Assembly (NCBI RefSeq): GCF_003073045.1
Contig: NC_037597.1
Location: forward strand, 22,458,158 to 22,522,157
Direction of reading: 5' to 3'
From: Pomacea canaliculata
Taxonomy: Eukaryota > Mollusca > Gastropoda > Architaenioglossa > Ampullariidae
DNA length: 64,000 nt
Shown here: positions 35,201-46,670 of the stretch, piece by piece
How positions within the stretch are numbered: position 1 is the first letter of the stretch
How the letters are laid out: each line of letters begins with the position of its first letter
Position numbers and translations under genes: made by a program
The notes under the pieces: model-generated
What the model was told of the DNA's origin: nothing
Database searches by the model: none
What the model saw: only the letters and a program-made list of their open reading frames with translations

Positions 35201-38200
35201 TCGACTAACAGCAAGGAAGACCCTTGCCAGGAGGGCCAAGACTATTAAATATGAAACCCGTCGTCAGACCAGCAGTGAGTTCTTTAAGCTTCTTTATTGT
35301 GTTGCTTGCAGTTTTCTTCTGTCATAATAAAGAAACAGCTCAGATTGAAATGTTTATCTTTCCTAAAGAAGATTTGCCATCACTTATTTCATATGACTAC
35401 TTTTTAAAAATAGCATACAGGTAAGTGTACATGTACTCTTCAGATGAAAATAAAATCTTGTCCTTAAGTTTTTTTTTTTTCCTTAGCTTCTAATAAAGAA
35501 CACATAGCCTTAGAAATGTTTGTGAGACAGAAAGGGTAGAAAACTGAGAAGTGTGTTGCAGAATAAGAAGACCAATAATGGGAATGAAAGCGATGATGTT
35601 TTGTTTTTAAAATAATGACAGCTTGATTGAGAGTAGCAAATGTTGGAATAATAGATGCATAGAAGCATTAAATGAAAGGGGTCATCATTCAGAAAGGCAT
35701 TTCTCATCATGTGGAATTCGAAAGGTATTGTTTTCATAACAGGCTTATTTCTTGACAGTAAATGATTGAAACAGTCTTTAGACAGTTAACATGGGCAGCC
35801 AGTGATATAACAGTTATATAATCTTGCTTTATAACCCTTTAACCCTAATTTTTAAAATATGCCCTTTCTTCACCATTCATTATTTTTCAAAGGATCTTTC
35901 TGTTCTTGTCACACAACCTTTTAATGGTGTATACAGCTTCTTCTGACCTCTCTGCATGTTTTTTGTATCTTTTCTTGTTAATGCAAACAGTGGATGAAGA
36001 TGTAGAATCTGTAAGTAACGGCATTGCTACTTACCTTTTTTCAAATGACAGCGGTAAAACAAAGTAAGGAGTATCAGTCCATTTTGTTGCGGTAGTTAGT
36101 CTTCAACAATAATGTCCAAACGTTATCGGCTTGAGCATTATGGAAAAGTGCTAATCACTTTGTCTCACAGGGTAGTTTAAAGTTTATATATAAAAGTCCC
36201 AATCAAAATGTTTACAGTCAAACTCACTGTATAAATTGTTGATGAAAAGCTGTCTTAATGTTGCTAAAATATTAACTAGGCTTTTCTATTTTTCTCATAT
36301 CTGTGTAATGCTAAGCAAAGCATCAATCTATGTGACCCCTGACACTAAATATTTTTGGTCAGGATGATAGGCAGACAGGGCAAAGAGTATTATAAACAAA
36401 GAGCTTCTTGCCTTTGGCTTATAGGTACTTCCTTACTTCGTACACCTGACTCAGACATCAGATTCAACATGGCACTTACTCATAGAAAAGGAGGAGGTAA
36501 TTCTGACCCTGGTCTGTAGCCAGGGTAGGAGAGAGCCCTGTCTTACTGCATACGCTTGTAAATCTGTATGCTTATAACATTAGGTTTCCCCATGTTTTCT
36601 TGTTTCTGTTGTGATGCTCATCAAATATTTTTGTTCCATTTGAGTGTTTGTTACCCTTTTGTGAAGTCCTTCAGGATCTTTTTAATTGATCACTAACACA
36701 GTGTCTCATCTTGTGTTTGTACTAGATTGTGACAGTATAGTGATCGCAAACATTATTTTCGACACAATCATGGAGTAAATACAAGTATAGGATTAAGTCC
36801 TTTGGGAAGTTGTGATGTGGTCTATATGGAAGCATTAATCTACATTGTGTGGCTGCTCAAAATAATTATCCTTTCCTTCATTTTGCATGCAGATTGGGTG
36901 GCAGTGTGAATAAAACAAGTTATATTCTTGAATGTTTTAAATCTTGCCATACTTAGAAATTAAATTTATACTTCATAGTATTAATTGTTAAGAAAATAAA
37001 ATAGTAAGTTGCAGCTTTAATGCTTTCAGATAAAAGACCATAAAAATTGTCAGCACAGTTTTGTCCCAGTGTAAGTAAATTTGGCTTAGAATAAACAGAG
37101 CAGAAGAAAGGAATGGTAGAGCTAAATTAGACAATGCAGCAAGTGGCTTTGTGGTGCGGAATTTTTGTATTCATTTATTTCATGCTCTAGGGATTTTTAA
37201 AATTTTGATTGATTTGGAGCAGCAGCATGTCATTGCTTGGACTTGTTTACCTAATGGCTTTTTCTGATTGGTTTGTAATAGGTGAGAGACATTCATGCAT
37301 TATACTAACCATTTTAACAAAACTGGCTGTCCGTGAGAATGTAGCAATCAGGCCACCACTCTTGGTTAAGTTTTGCAGATGTCTTTAACTAAATAGTTTA
37401 AACTGCATATTTCCGGATACAATATTGCTGTTGAGATTTCTTTTAAGGGTATATGATCAGTGCGCATGCATACAGAGTGTGTTTGTGTGTGTTGTACAAG
37501 TGCTTATCTTGATTCTTTTACCCTATAGTAATTCCAAGAGCTTGATGATGGAAAAGGTAGTTGTGATGTCTTTGTTTTTAAAGTTTTTCAGCTTTTCGAA
37601 ATTGACAGGTAGATATTCATTACAGCTTGAATACTACAGTATTGGCAAAAAGGAAACAATTTATATGGTTTATTTTTTTTTTTTTAACGTGTCAGTGATA
37701 GTCATCTGTAATCCATCCAGTAAAACAACAAATGTTCTTGCAATGCTGTCTTTCTTATTTTGAGTCTCAGGATAGCCTGCTTCCATGCACTGATAGCCAT
37801 TTTCTTTGTCTGGTAGGTTGGGAGGAGCTTGATATCTTGCTACTCTGACATGAACAAATTTAATTATGGCAATAAGCAATTATTTTGGAGGCAGCACAGA
37901 GAAAAGAATTTAAATGGTTTTATATAATGTCTTAATGACAGGTACTTTTCCATTCTCAGAATAATCATCACCACAATTTTGAAGGTGTTTTTTTCAAAGA
38001 TATACATACTTTTATCTTCATTGCTTCTAAAAAAAAAAAATTTATTTCACTTACTCTGTATATATTATTTCTGATTAGCTAATCTCAATCCTCTAGAATT
38101 TTTCATGAAGCTAGTTGGATATTCTATCATTAGACATGATTTCATTTTATAGCATTTTTTTCAGTCATGTTTGACTCAATTTGATTGAAATTCAGGTAAT

Positions 38201-40275
38201 GCGATACTTGACATTTATGTCATTTTGTTTGTTTTTCTTTTTTTTAGCTTATGGGTTATTTTAAGCTTTCTTCATTCTTGAGAAAGTCCGTCACAACAAA
38301 TTTTGCACAGATTATTTTAATATTTACTCGTAAAAGAAGTGTTATTCTTAGCAGTAGAAAAGACTTAAGCAGTGGATTTTCTGCTTGAGAGCTTTGATAG
38401 GGAATTTCATAAAGAAGTCTGCCTTTCTTGCTGCATGTCAAATTATATTCACAGATTTTTTTTTTATTATTATTATTTCCTTTTGTTTTTCGAGATGCTT
38501 TAAATCCTTTGTTTAATGATAAATGAAAGCAGTTTCTTGTTTACAAGATATTATCAAACTGAATATGCATTGATCATTGGCCGAGGCCGTTTTTAAGATC
38601 ATCAGTCTTGGATGGATAAAGGTGACTGTCATGGCACCATGACCATTCCCACCCCCCTTTAACAGATTAATTTGTTCTATTATTGCATGACATTGTAGAA
38701 CAATAATTCACCTGTATCTGTTTATTTTATAATAACTTTTTTCTTTAACTTTTTTTCATTATTGGTTTTCAGAACAGTGTATCATTAGCTTTATTTCTCT
38801 CTTTTTTATTTTACTCATATTTTATGATAGGTTTGCCATCTGCCATTTTTTAGATTGTTTTTGAATTATTTATCATTATATTTTTGGGGGATTATGTTTT
38901 ATTAGAAGACTTTAAGTTTTTTCCCTCATATTTTAGCTTAAAGATACTGCACATTTGCAAACTTAAAACTGTCCCTTTGCTCAAGATTAAATTTTTACAA
39001 CATAGTTTACTAAAATGTTTGGTTGTGTTCTGTTTCTCCAACACATACACTCTCACTCTCTGTCTGTGTATTCACACACACACATGCATGCATACACACA
39101 CACCACTCACATGTGTGTGCATCAAAATTAAAGGTTGTGTTTGGGTGAATATTTTTTCCCACAGCAATTGATTTTTTGTCCCCTGTTTTAAAATTTTGAA
39201 CAAAGCATTGTGCTTTTAAAGGTATTGCATGAGTGGTTCCTGTGAGCATGCCTAATATCTCCCACTGTACTACATGTCTTCTCAGGTGAAAATGAAGAGG
39301 AAACAGGTAAAATAAAAAAATCTGAAGGGTTAGGGTAAAAGTCAAACTAAAACCTTATATCCAAAAATTTGCTGTTGGGTATTTTTTTACTTTTGCTGCT
39401 TGCTGCAGACAGTAAAATGTTCATTTTTATCCCTATAACAATTCTTAATATACAAGCAATAGTCAGAAATATTCTATATCCACAGTAAGCTTTATTTTCT
39501 GGATTTGTAGCCCCACATATCAGATTCATAACATCTTTGAATAAACTGCAAAATTCCCAGCTCATGTATCTGGAGTACATTTGACTTTCTATCACTGTAT
39601 TAAAGAAGAGACTACTATATACTCAAGTATCAGTTTAATTTTGTTTTTTAAATGTCTGAGTTTCTGAAATTTTTTACCATTTTGAGATTTTAGTTTGAGT
39701 TTTATTAAAATATAGTTTATAAAATAAAAATGATTTATCCCTGCTGCTTACAGTTTGCAGATATGTATGTTAGGTTCTTAAAAGATCATCAGCGCTAGTT
39801 CTTTGATTTGGCTGTTAACATGCTGTTTTATATATTTTTGTATAAACATATAATAAATAATATTTATTAATGCTATCTTATGTGTGACAAATATTTTGAC
39901 AAGGAATCAAAAAGAAATCATTATGAAGACAAAAGAAGAAAATAATCCTTATTCAAACCAGTTGTTTAAAGCATGGACCAATAAATCTATATTTTTGATG
40001 TAGTGTGATGGCTAAGTTGTATAAATGTCCTTATATGCTTGCAAATAAATTTGTTCAGGAAACAGAGTTTGGCAGAGTTATGCATTCACTGCTCTTTTCA
40101 ATGACCTTGTGCAGAACTTCGATCAACCTCGTGTCTTGATGGTGAAAGTCGTCCACGACAGCAGCTGCGCCGAGCTGTGACATCGGTTGGTCCAGGTACT
40201 GCTTGCAAGACAGTCTTATCTCTTCCAGCATCACCCAGAGATAAGATTGTCTATGAAGAAGAGGAACATCTTTAA
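23288..40275 (+). CDS. PLEKHD1: PLEKHD1-like protein: N-terminal PH domain and long coiled coil (about 15 coding exons)
   Basis: Exons: 23288-23412, 25612-25705, 26578-26667, 29909-29985, 30844-30935, 31158-31210, 31429-31523, 31941-32034, 32169-32350, 32949-33039, 33845-33886, 34769-34919, 35137-35274, 39286-39306 and 40115-40275. Phases agree at every junction and give 501 residues; human PLEKHD1 is about 506. The PH domain spans about residues 20-130: IQIHGTLLKKPFGHSSNKW (human VQLYGVLWKRPFGRPSAKW), FFNIHPKGIVPLGEC, and the closing W of ERNKWQEIM. A continuous coiled coil covers about 150-390. It is followed by LKQFFEELAAD, which matches human LKRFFEEC, and a basic patch, then a tail ending YEEEEHL. 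The start is one of two ATGs (23288, 23300); the frame is open further upstream to 23099 without another ATG. The function is poorly known; PH domains often bind phosphoinositides. It is a single gene without close partners. Confidence 0.94.
23413..25611. other. PLEKHD1 intron 1
   Basis: AT-rich with T-rich simple stretches; no repeat family or nested gene recognised. Confidence 0.6.
26517..26553 (+). pseudogene. Partial duplicate of PLEKHD1 exon 3 in the preceding intron
   Basis: ttgtgcctctaggagaat at 26517 is followed by attacaccatt, echoing ttgtacctctaggagaat in exon 3 at 26583, 66 bp later. About 32 of 37 positions agree by eye. The copy lacks a splice acceptor of its own, so it looks like an unused tandem remnant. 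Confidence 0.7.
26668..29908. other. PLEKHD1 intron 3
   Basis: The longest intron in the PH-domain part. It holds CA/CACATG-rich simple sequence at 27838-27900 and T-rich tracts, and nothing that reads as coding. Confidence 0.6.
30565..30700 (+). repeat. Dispersed repeat, family B, in PLEKHD1 intron 4
   Basis: aactggagaaagccaccaac and ccctgtgaacaagcc, then agccaggtcc and acaagcactttatcagctgc. The first block matches 56012-56072 (accggagtatccagagaaagcccccaac...ccttgcaaacc) and the second resembles 16850-16955. This is the layout of a short interspersed repeat; the family was not named. Confidence 0.5.
35991..36010 (+). other. Possible 20-nt alternative exon of PLEKHD1
   Basis: tggatgaagatgtagaatct lies between an acceptor (atgcaaacag) and a strong donor (gtaagt). 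After exon 13 it reads MDEDVES. Its 20-nt length shifts the downstream frame, giving the ending NFDQPRVLMVKVVHD...CAEL in the last exon instead of the main one. A second GT four bases on (gtaa|gtaacg) would make it 24 nt and keep the frame. Splice signals only; use in transcripts is unproven. Confidence 0.35.
39286..39306 (+). other. 21-nt microexon of PLEKHD1
   Basis: gtgaaaatgaagaggaaacag sits between ttctcag and gtaaaa. In the frame set by exon 13 it adds SENEEET, an acidic heptapeptide in effect. Being a multiple of three, it can be kept or skipped without changing the final exon's frame (…RQTS-SENEEET-ELRS… or …RQTS-KLRS…). Confidence 0.7.
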
Positions 40276-43200
40276 GAGATATTTTTGTGTGTTGTTCACT
40301 CCAAAAAACGTATTTATTGTCATTGAGACTTGATTGCATGGCCCATGTAAATGCTGACTTCATCATTCTTTTCCTGTGACAAGGAAATTTATGTAGTGAC
40401 ATACAACAAGAGGGATCTATTTTAATATGTGGAGTTTCTTACTTTAAAAATGCAGATTTTGTTAAACCCATGCATGTGTCCCATGTTGAACTTCCTGTGT
40501 TCTGGTGGAACGCATTGTCATCTATGCATGTGTGTCTTACAAAGCTGGGGGAAAGCAATAAGGTATCAGAGAGGTAGCAATAAAATATCAGATTATAATT
40601 ATTATAGCTATAGTAGTATTATATGCCTGGATGTGGACAGATAGACTTATCTTCTTTAGTGGCACTTTGAATATTTTAAGACAGATGTGCATCTGTTTGC
40701 CTTTGCACAGAATCATTCTGGAACTCTTAAAATTATCACCTTTTTCTTAGTCCAGGTCTTTTTTTGGGGGGGAGGGGAAGGGGAGGGGTAGCTATGAGGA
40801 TAGCATTAATGTACTTAATTAAATCTTCTTATTTGTCAAGCTTCTTGAAAATATCACTTTCCTCTCAGAATGATCAATGTGATATACTGATGTGAATTGT
40901 ACAGATTCAATGATGTATAAATCAGAATTGAAATGAGACATTGTTATGTAGAAATTGATTTGATTTATATACCATAATTGTAGGTGAAAGACAAACAGGC
41001 GGTTTGAGCAATAGCATTATAGAAGATGTGCTTTAAGCCAGTGGGTATATAATCATGCTTGGTGAGTGGCCATGCTACATGAGCAGATTTTGAAAATATC
41101 TGCAGACGTGTATGCACCTGATGTGTATATTTTTCTGTGAATGAGGGTATGCTTGATCCTGTGTTTGTGAGAGAGAGAGTGTGTGTATGTGTATCCATGC
41201 AGCCGCACAAATACTGGAATGTGTGAAAAAGGTAGAAGAGAGATTGGATAGTAGAAAGTTAAATTTTATTATATGGAGTTTGTGCAATGATGCTGAAAAA
41301 TAAGGGCGGTCAAAGGATAGACCCCAAATCTTTAACAATCATTAAATTGCAGTTCATTTAACTTTTGCAAGTGTTCAGTAGTTTTTTTCTAATGGCATCA
41401 ATAGGACTAGTATTTTAGTGTTTTACAAGAGAACAGAAAGAAAGCATTAAATAAAGGGGTGAGCGGTAGCTGCTAGTTATTGTTTTAGTAGTTGTTAATG
41501 AAAGCATACAGAGAAGACAAACATAGTATGAGTGAGAACTTTGATGTGATAATGCTTGCTGAGTATGTTTTTTCAGATGTTCCAGGTTAAATTTTTGAAG
41601 TACATGTGGTTGTATCATTTTCTGCATTTACTGTTTGCATTGTACAAAGGAATGTATTGACTCATCACAAATGTGATCATTTCATCAACATCGAATGATA
41701 ATATTGTTTGAAACATCACAGTAATTGTTTTTTCAGTAATCCCATTTTTCTCTTTTCTTCACCGCTTTCTCTATAGTTCTTCAGATTAAAAAATGTCCAC
41801 GGAACAAGTATTTGCCTTGCTTCTTGATGTACCACTGATTTTAGCAAGTCTAAGATATCTGGTCTGAGCCATCCAGAAAATCTGTCTAGATCTGAGATAA
41901 CACAAACTCATTTGAAAACGGTATTGTCTTATCTCCCTTTAGTTTTAGGGAAAATGTCTTTGTATTTTCATCCTTTTTACTTACCATTTTATCATTATGC
42001 TGTAAGTTTGGTTTGTTTGTTTTTTTCGACTACGTCTTTATCCTTTCCGAGACCAAATTAAGAACTTTCCAGATTGTCCTGTTTTTGAATTTCACATTGT
42101 CTCTGTGTCATTCAGTTCTAAAGCGTAGGTGGATTGTATTTACTTAGGGCTTGAATCTTCTGGCTGTGAGTCTGTAGCATTAGATCTTACTTGGTTTTTG
42201 GTCTATGTGGTGACATTTCTTCATGTAGTTTGCTTGATTCCATGTTCATTATGACTGAATTTCTTTATTTTAGTTCTTTTTGTGGCTCCTCTAATGAAGA
42301 AATCTCAAATTTTTGCTTGCTGAGGCATGCATATGTTGGTGTCAATTTTGTCAACTGCTGACCAAAGTGAATTTCCTCAAACTGTTGATGACAAGTTATT
42401 GTGATAACAGTGTTAATATTGTTAAAACTGTTCCAGTATGTACACTTTTGCATGAAGTTTTAGTCAAATAAAAATGTTAAAGTTAAATAATGTCCTGTGC
42501 AGCATATTTGTTTTTGTGTAATTTTTGTTCGCTAACATTCTCCACACCACGAATTTTAAGCATTTCATTTTTTAAGTACGAGACTTTAAATGGAAATTTA
42601 TTATCTTGTTACATATTTAAGAAAGAAAAAAATAATATTCATAGTTTCTAGTTGCTCCCATTGATTTTGAGAATATATTTTGTGAATAATAAATACAGAC
42701 TTGTGTAAAAAGAGATAAGATCCACACGAAAAAGAGAAAAGGAAATTAAAAAAAAAAAAGAAAATATTATGCAGCATATTACCTGGATATTGTAACTCTG
42801 CAGTATTCAGGTCTCAAGAAACAAAAACTGAGTGTGATTAAATGCAAGGAAAGTGTAGTTAACTTTTAGTTATATCAGTGTTTTCTTTAAAGTACTAAAG
42901 TACTTTTTTGAACATTTATTGCAAAGCAACTTGAGACAAATATGAAAGGGATATTTATATCGGACACTCTTATTTCATTGTTCCTTCTACCCAACTTGAA
43001 TTTAAAAATAGATACACAAGATACATCTTATATGACCAGATGTGATTTACTATTGTTTTAGGCTCAAAGATCTGTTAGAAGAAGATTTGGGCATGTTGGT
43101 TATGTTGTAATACTTCAGCATGGGTATGTTATTTGGGAAGATCTTTTACTGTAATCAGATTTTCATTTTTTCAAATTGGCTCTGTAGTACACGCATCCTT

Positions 43201-46200
43201 GTTCTCAGACAATGGATGGAGGCTTTAAGTGATGCTGGGGTTCAAGATAACGACTTTTAGATGTCAGTTGGTCAACAAACGATTAACCAAGAACGTTTCT
43301 TTTACATTAGCACTTTGGGCATTAAAGGAAATAGGGCTTTAAGTCAGTGGAGTTCATTGTAAACTCAGGGCAAATATCTGCTAGCATTTCCTCTTTGGTT
43401 ATATGTGAATGTGGTGAATTTTCAAGGTTTTTTGTTCTTTTAGTTTAATACAAAATGTATTACTGCTGTGAGAACCAGTGATATGATATTGTTCTTTGAG
43501 ACGGTAAAGCACTTATTACCAAGACAGTGATGATAGGTTATTTTGTTCTTGCTTCAGCACACAATTTCTTCCTGTATGTGGCTTCTGATTACAGGGTGCC
43601 ATTAGGTCGCCTTAGTCCTATGATAATTGGAGACATTAGTTTTTAAGGAAATCACATTAGTACATTTAAACTTCTGTTTATTAATGGCAGTCTATTACAC
43701 TTGATAACAGAGTACTAAATGGGTTTACAGGAAAAAATTGTAAATAAATACAGCTGCTAGAATTGTGCATATTGTTTGTATTTTTTTATTATTATTATTA
43801 TCCTGAATGAAGTGTATCGTATGACATCATTTATCTTCTTTCATCATTGATCTTCTTTATTTTCACTAATGGTTTAAAAGAAAACATACAAATGCAGGTA
43901 ACTTATTATATAATAATATATGTACTTTTGTCGAGCACTCTGCCACAATATTAGAGTTATGCTCTGAGTGCTAATCAATTACATAAACTTTATGAACTTC
44001 AGAGATTGCATAACAAACGAACGTTGTCAAAGCTACAGGTGATATGAAACAATAGCCAGAGTAAAACCTGTGACCTAAAACTCCAGATGTTTCTTGAACA
44101 AAATGTAAGGGCCCATTGAAATAACTCCATCATCTACCGGTGGCGTTATCATATAAGGAGGGAATTCTAACAAGTTGATGCTGAGTAGACAAACATGCTT
44201 TTTGCCTTGATTCTAGGAATGGGAAGGCGGTGAGTATCTCAGACATACAGAGACCATTGCTTAAAGAATGATGAGTTCAGAGGTCAGAAGTCAGGAGCAG
44301 GACTTGTAAAGAACGCGAAGAAGAGCATAGGTAGTTTATTCTGTGCAAGAAAGCTAGTGGAGAATATGGAACAAGGGTTTTGAATTACCTTGTTTGCATG
44401 AGTATAAAGTCATACAGCAATATATTCTGTTAATAATATTTTGAAATAAAAAGTTTAATTAAAATATAAACATTGCTGTAGCAGTCTTCCCAGACTGGAA
44501 AATAGTGCAATCTAAGGAATACCTTCGTCATTCATGGATTTTTCCCCTTGGAAAATTTCAAATGGTTTTCAAACTTCCATTTAAAATACTTGGAGATGTC
44601 AGACTGAAATTTACTCATGTTTTCACTGCCTCACTATTATGATTAGAGTAAAATATACAATAGGCACTTGTACATTTGTTCATCAAAACATTAATGCAGT
44701 CTGTATACATTTAAATACTCTCTTAACTTTTACAGACACAGAAATAAGCTCCTTTTAAATAATAATAACACTTGTTTGCAGGTCTGGACTCACTGGAATA
44801 CCAATCTCTGCTAAATCGCCGTGAAAAGTGATCAACCTTGTGCACGACTTTCCCGTACCCCTTTTCTTGTTAGTTTCAATTAACACACATAGATAAGATA
44901 GAGTAGCCAGATGACAGCGATTTAGTTTCACACATACCCGCTATTTATTTTTGCTTTGTTTTGACTTCAACGTAGTACCGTAGTCTCCATACATTGCTGC
45001 TTATATAGTCTTCTTCACCATCTGTGGTTATTGTGATTTGTGATATTGAGCTTGCATGTAGGACTTGGATATGGGGCTAATATAAGCAACCTTTATCATT
45101 ATTATTAAGATTGTCAGTATACAGCCTGGCTTGTACAGTCAACTCCCATTTTGTGTGAGAATTGCTGCTCACATTTCGGCTGGAGACCTTTTAATTAGAA
45201 CGACGTCCAGTAGGTGTGTAGCGCCACACAATCATGTATCACTACAAAGTTAAGTCCTAGTATCGAAAACATTAGGAATAATCTTCAGAGACAACAAGCG
45301 ACCAGCCTACCGATGATGAAATCAAATGAGCTTTGGTCGTTCACATAGTTAATAAGATAAAGGTGTCTGATCGATAACCCAACAGACCATGGCGAAACCG
45401 CGCTCATAATGATTACTACCGGTATATAGAATTTGTGATCCAGTTTTTACTGGGGGTTCTTTTATTTTTTATTTTTTTTGCATGTTTTTGAGAAGGTTCT
45501 GCTTATACGTGAGCACAACATCATATCTAGAAGAGAGAAGAATTGGAAGAACAAATGTGGACAACTCTACAAATATAATTTTGTCCAGATATTTAAATGT
45601 TCTTTTAACAATTCCGATCGTTTGATTCTCTAACGACGACGTCCCGGAACAGGCAGAAAAATGGAGAGGACAAGTAATAGCAAAAACACACGCGTCTTTC
45701 AGAACCAAACTGACTTTGCCGAAAAGCGATAAGAAACAACGAGTAGATAAATAAGATAACCCCGCCGTGTAGTGGAGTAGGGGGAGGAGTATACCGACTA
45801 TGGGTCGAGCTAGACAACTCCCTTGAGCAGCTTTGCCACCTTGTGCAGAGGCTCTCACTGGCATCTTTGTATTTATTTTTTTTTTTCCAAGTGAACAGGC
45901 TCGTCATATACCCTAATCGACCCATTTATTTTGCCAACCATGCCACTTAAATTCGCGGCTAAGTTTTTTTTTATAATTTGAGATAAGCTGTATCTTCAGC
46001 GATCAGGAAGATCATCTAGGTCGTTTTTTTACCAGCAGTTATTTCTATCACAGCAGCTTGTCCAGCAGTTAAAGACAACAGAGAGGGAATCGTAACATTT
46101 GTGATGAACCTCTTAGGAGGGAGAAGGGCACTCCGCAGCATGGATTAAATGTTTTTTCAAGAGAGAAGTAAATCATTTTTTATCTGTGTGTGTGTTCTCC

Positions 46201-46569
46201 TCACCCGTGAAGGCGCACGTGAATACGTTTTATGTGAAACGCTGAACAAAACAAAACTTAAAGTGCAAAAGATCATGTTTAAGTTCGTTGCTGATGTCGT
46301 CGTACGACTATACTAAGAATGTGAAGAAACCAGGGGCCAGGTGCAGAACAGAACGCTTTTATGGGCGCTGTCAGCCTGTCAGCTAGATTGTAAAGAGAAA
46401 CCAGTCAGCTAAAGTGAACATAAAAATCACTGAGCTATGATATAACTACACATTAGTATTCCTCTACGTTAACAACATCAACAACAAGAAATGAAGCCAT
46501 TTGAGTGTCTGAACTGGGTTAGCTTAAGCTAAACTTGGCGAGTTATTGTGCACGTGACCCCAGTGAGAA
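40276..46569. other. PLEKHD1 3' UTR and downstream spacer
   Basis: Two AATAAA signals (40579 and 42467) could end the PLEKHD1 transcript. Beyond them is AT-rich sequence with no recognised gene. Open frames on the minus strand at 45469-45925 match no known domain and lie in two overlapping frames, which argues against coding. Confidence 0.55.
40579..40584 (+). terminator. First poly(A) signal after PLEKHD1
   Basis: AATAAA about 300 bases after the stop codon; a second lies at 42467-42472. Confidence 0.4.
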
Positions 46570-46670
46570 AGGCGTGCCGCCTAGAAGGAAGGGCGTGTAA
46601 CTCGCGCGACCGGCTCGGCCACAGGCAGACGATGTCAACACGACGAGCAGACGACATTTTCAGTCAGCGC
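46570..46670 (+). promoter_or_regulatory. CpG-rich patch with possible first exon and donor
   Basis: The stretch gtaactcgcgcgaccggctcg stands out in AT-rich surroundings. It is followed by an ATG at 46632 (MSTRRADDIFSQR) and a consensus donor gcg|gtaagag near 46669. It could be a 5' exon of the TMEM179-family gene 4 kb downstream or of an unseen gene. No matching acceptor was established. Confidence 0.25.

Larger units (their letters stand above)
35275..40114. other. PLEKHD1 3' introns around the microexons
   Basis: Nearly 5 kb of AT-rich sequence with poly(T) and CA runs (39060-39120), interrupted by one certain-looking 21-nt exon (39286-39306) and one doubtful 20-nt exon (35991-36010). No other coding signal recognised. 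Confidence 0.55.

Noticed and set aside
45469-45925. Minus-strand frames of 131 and 106 codons
   Set aside because: Two overlapping frames with no domain, no clear splice partners and low-complexity parts; likely chance.
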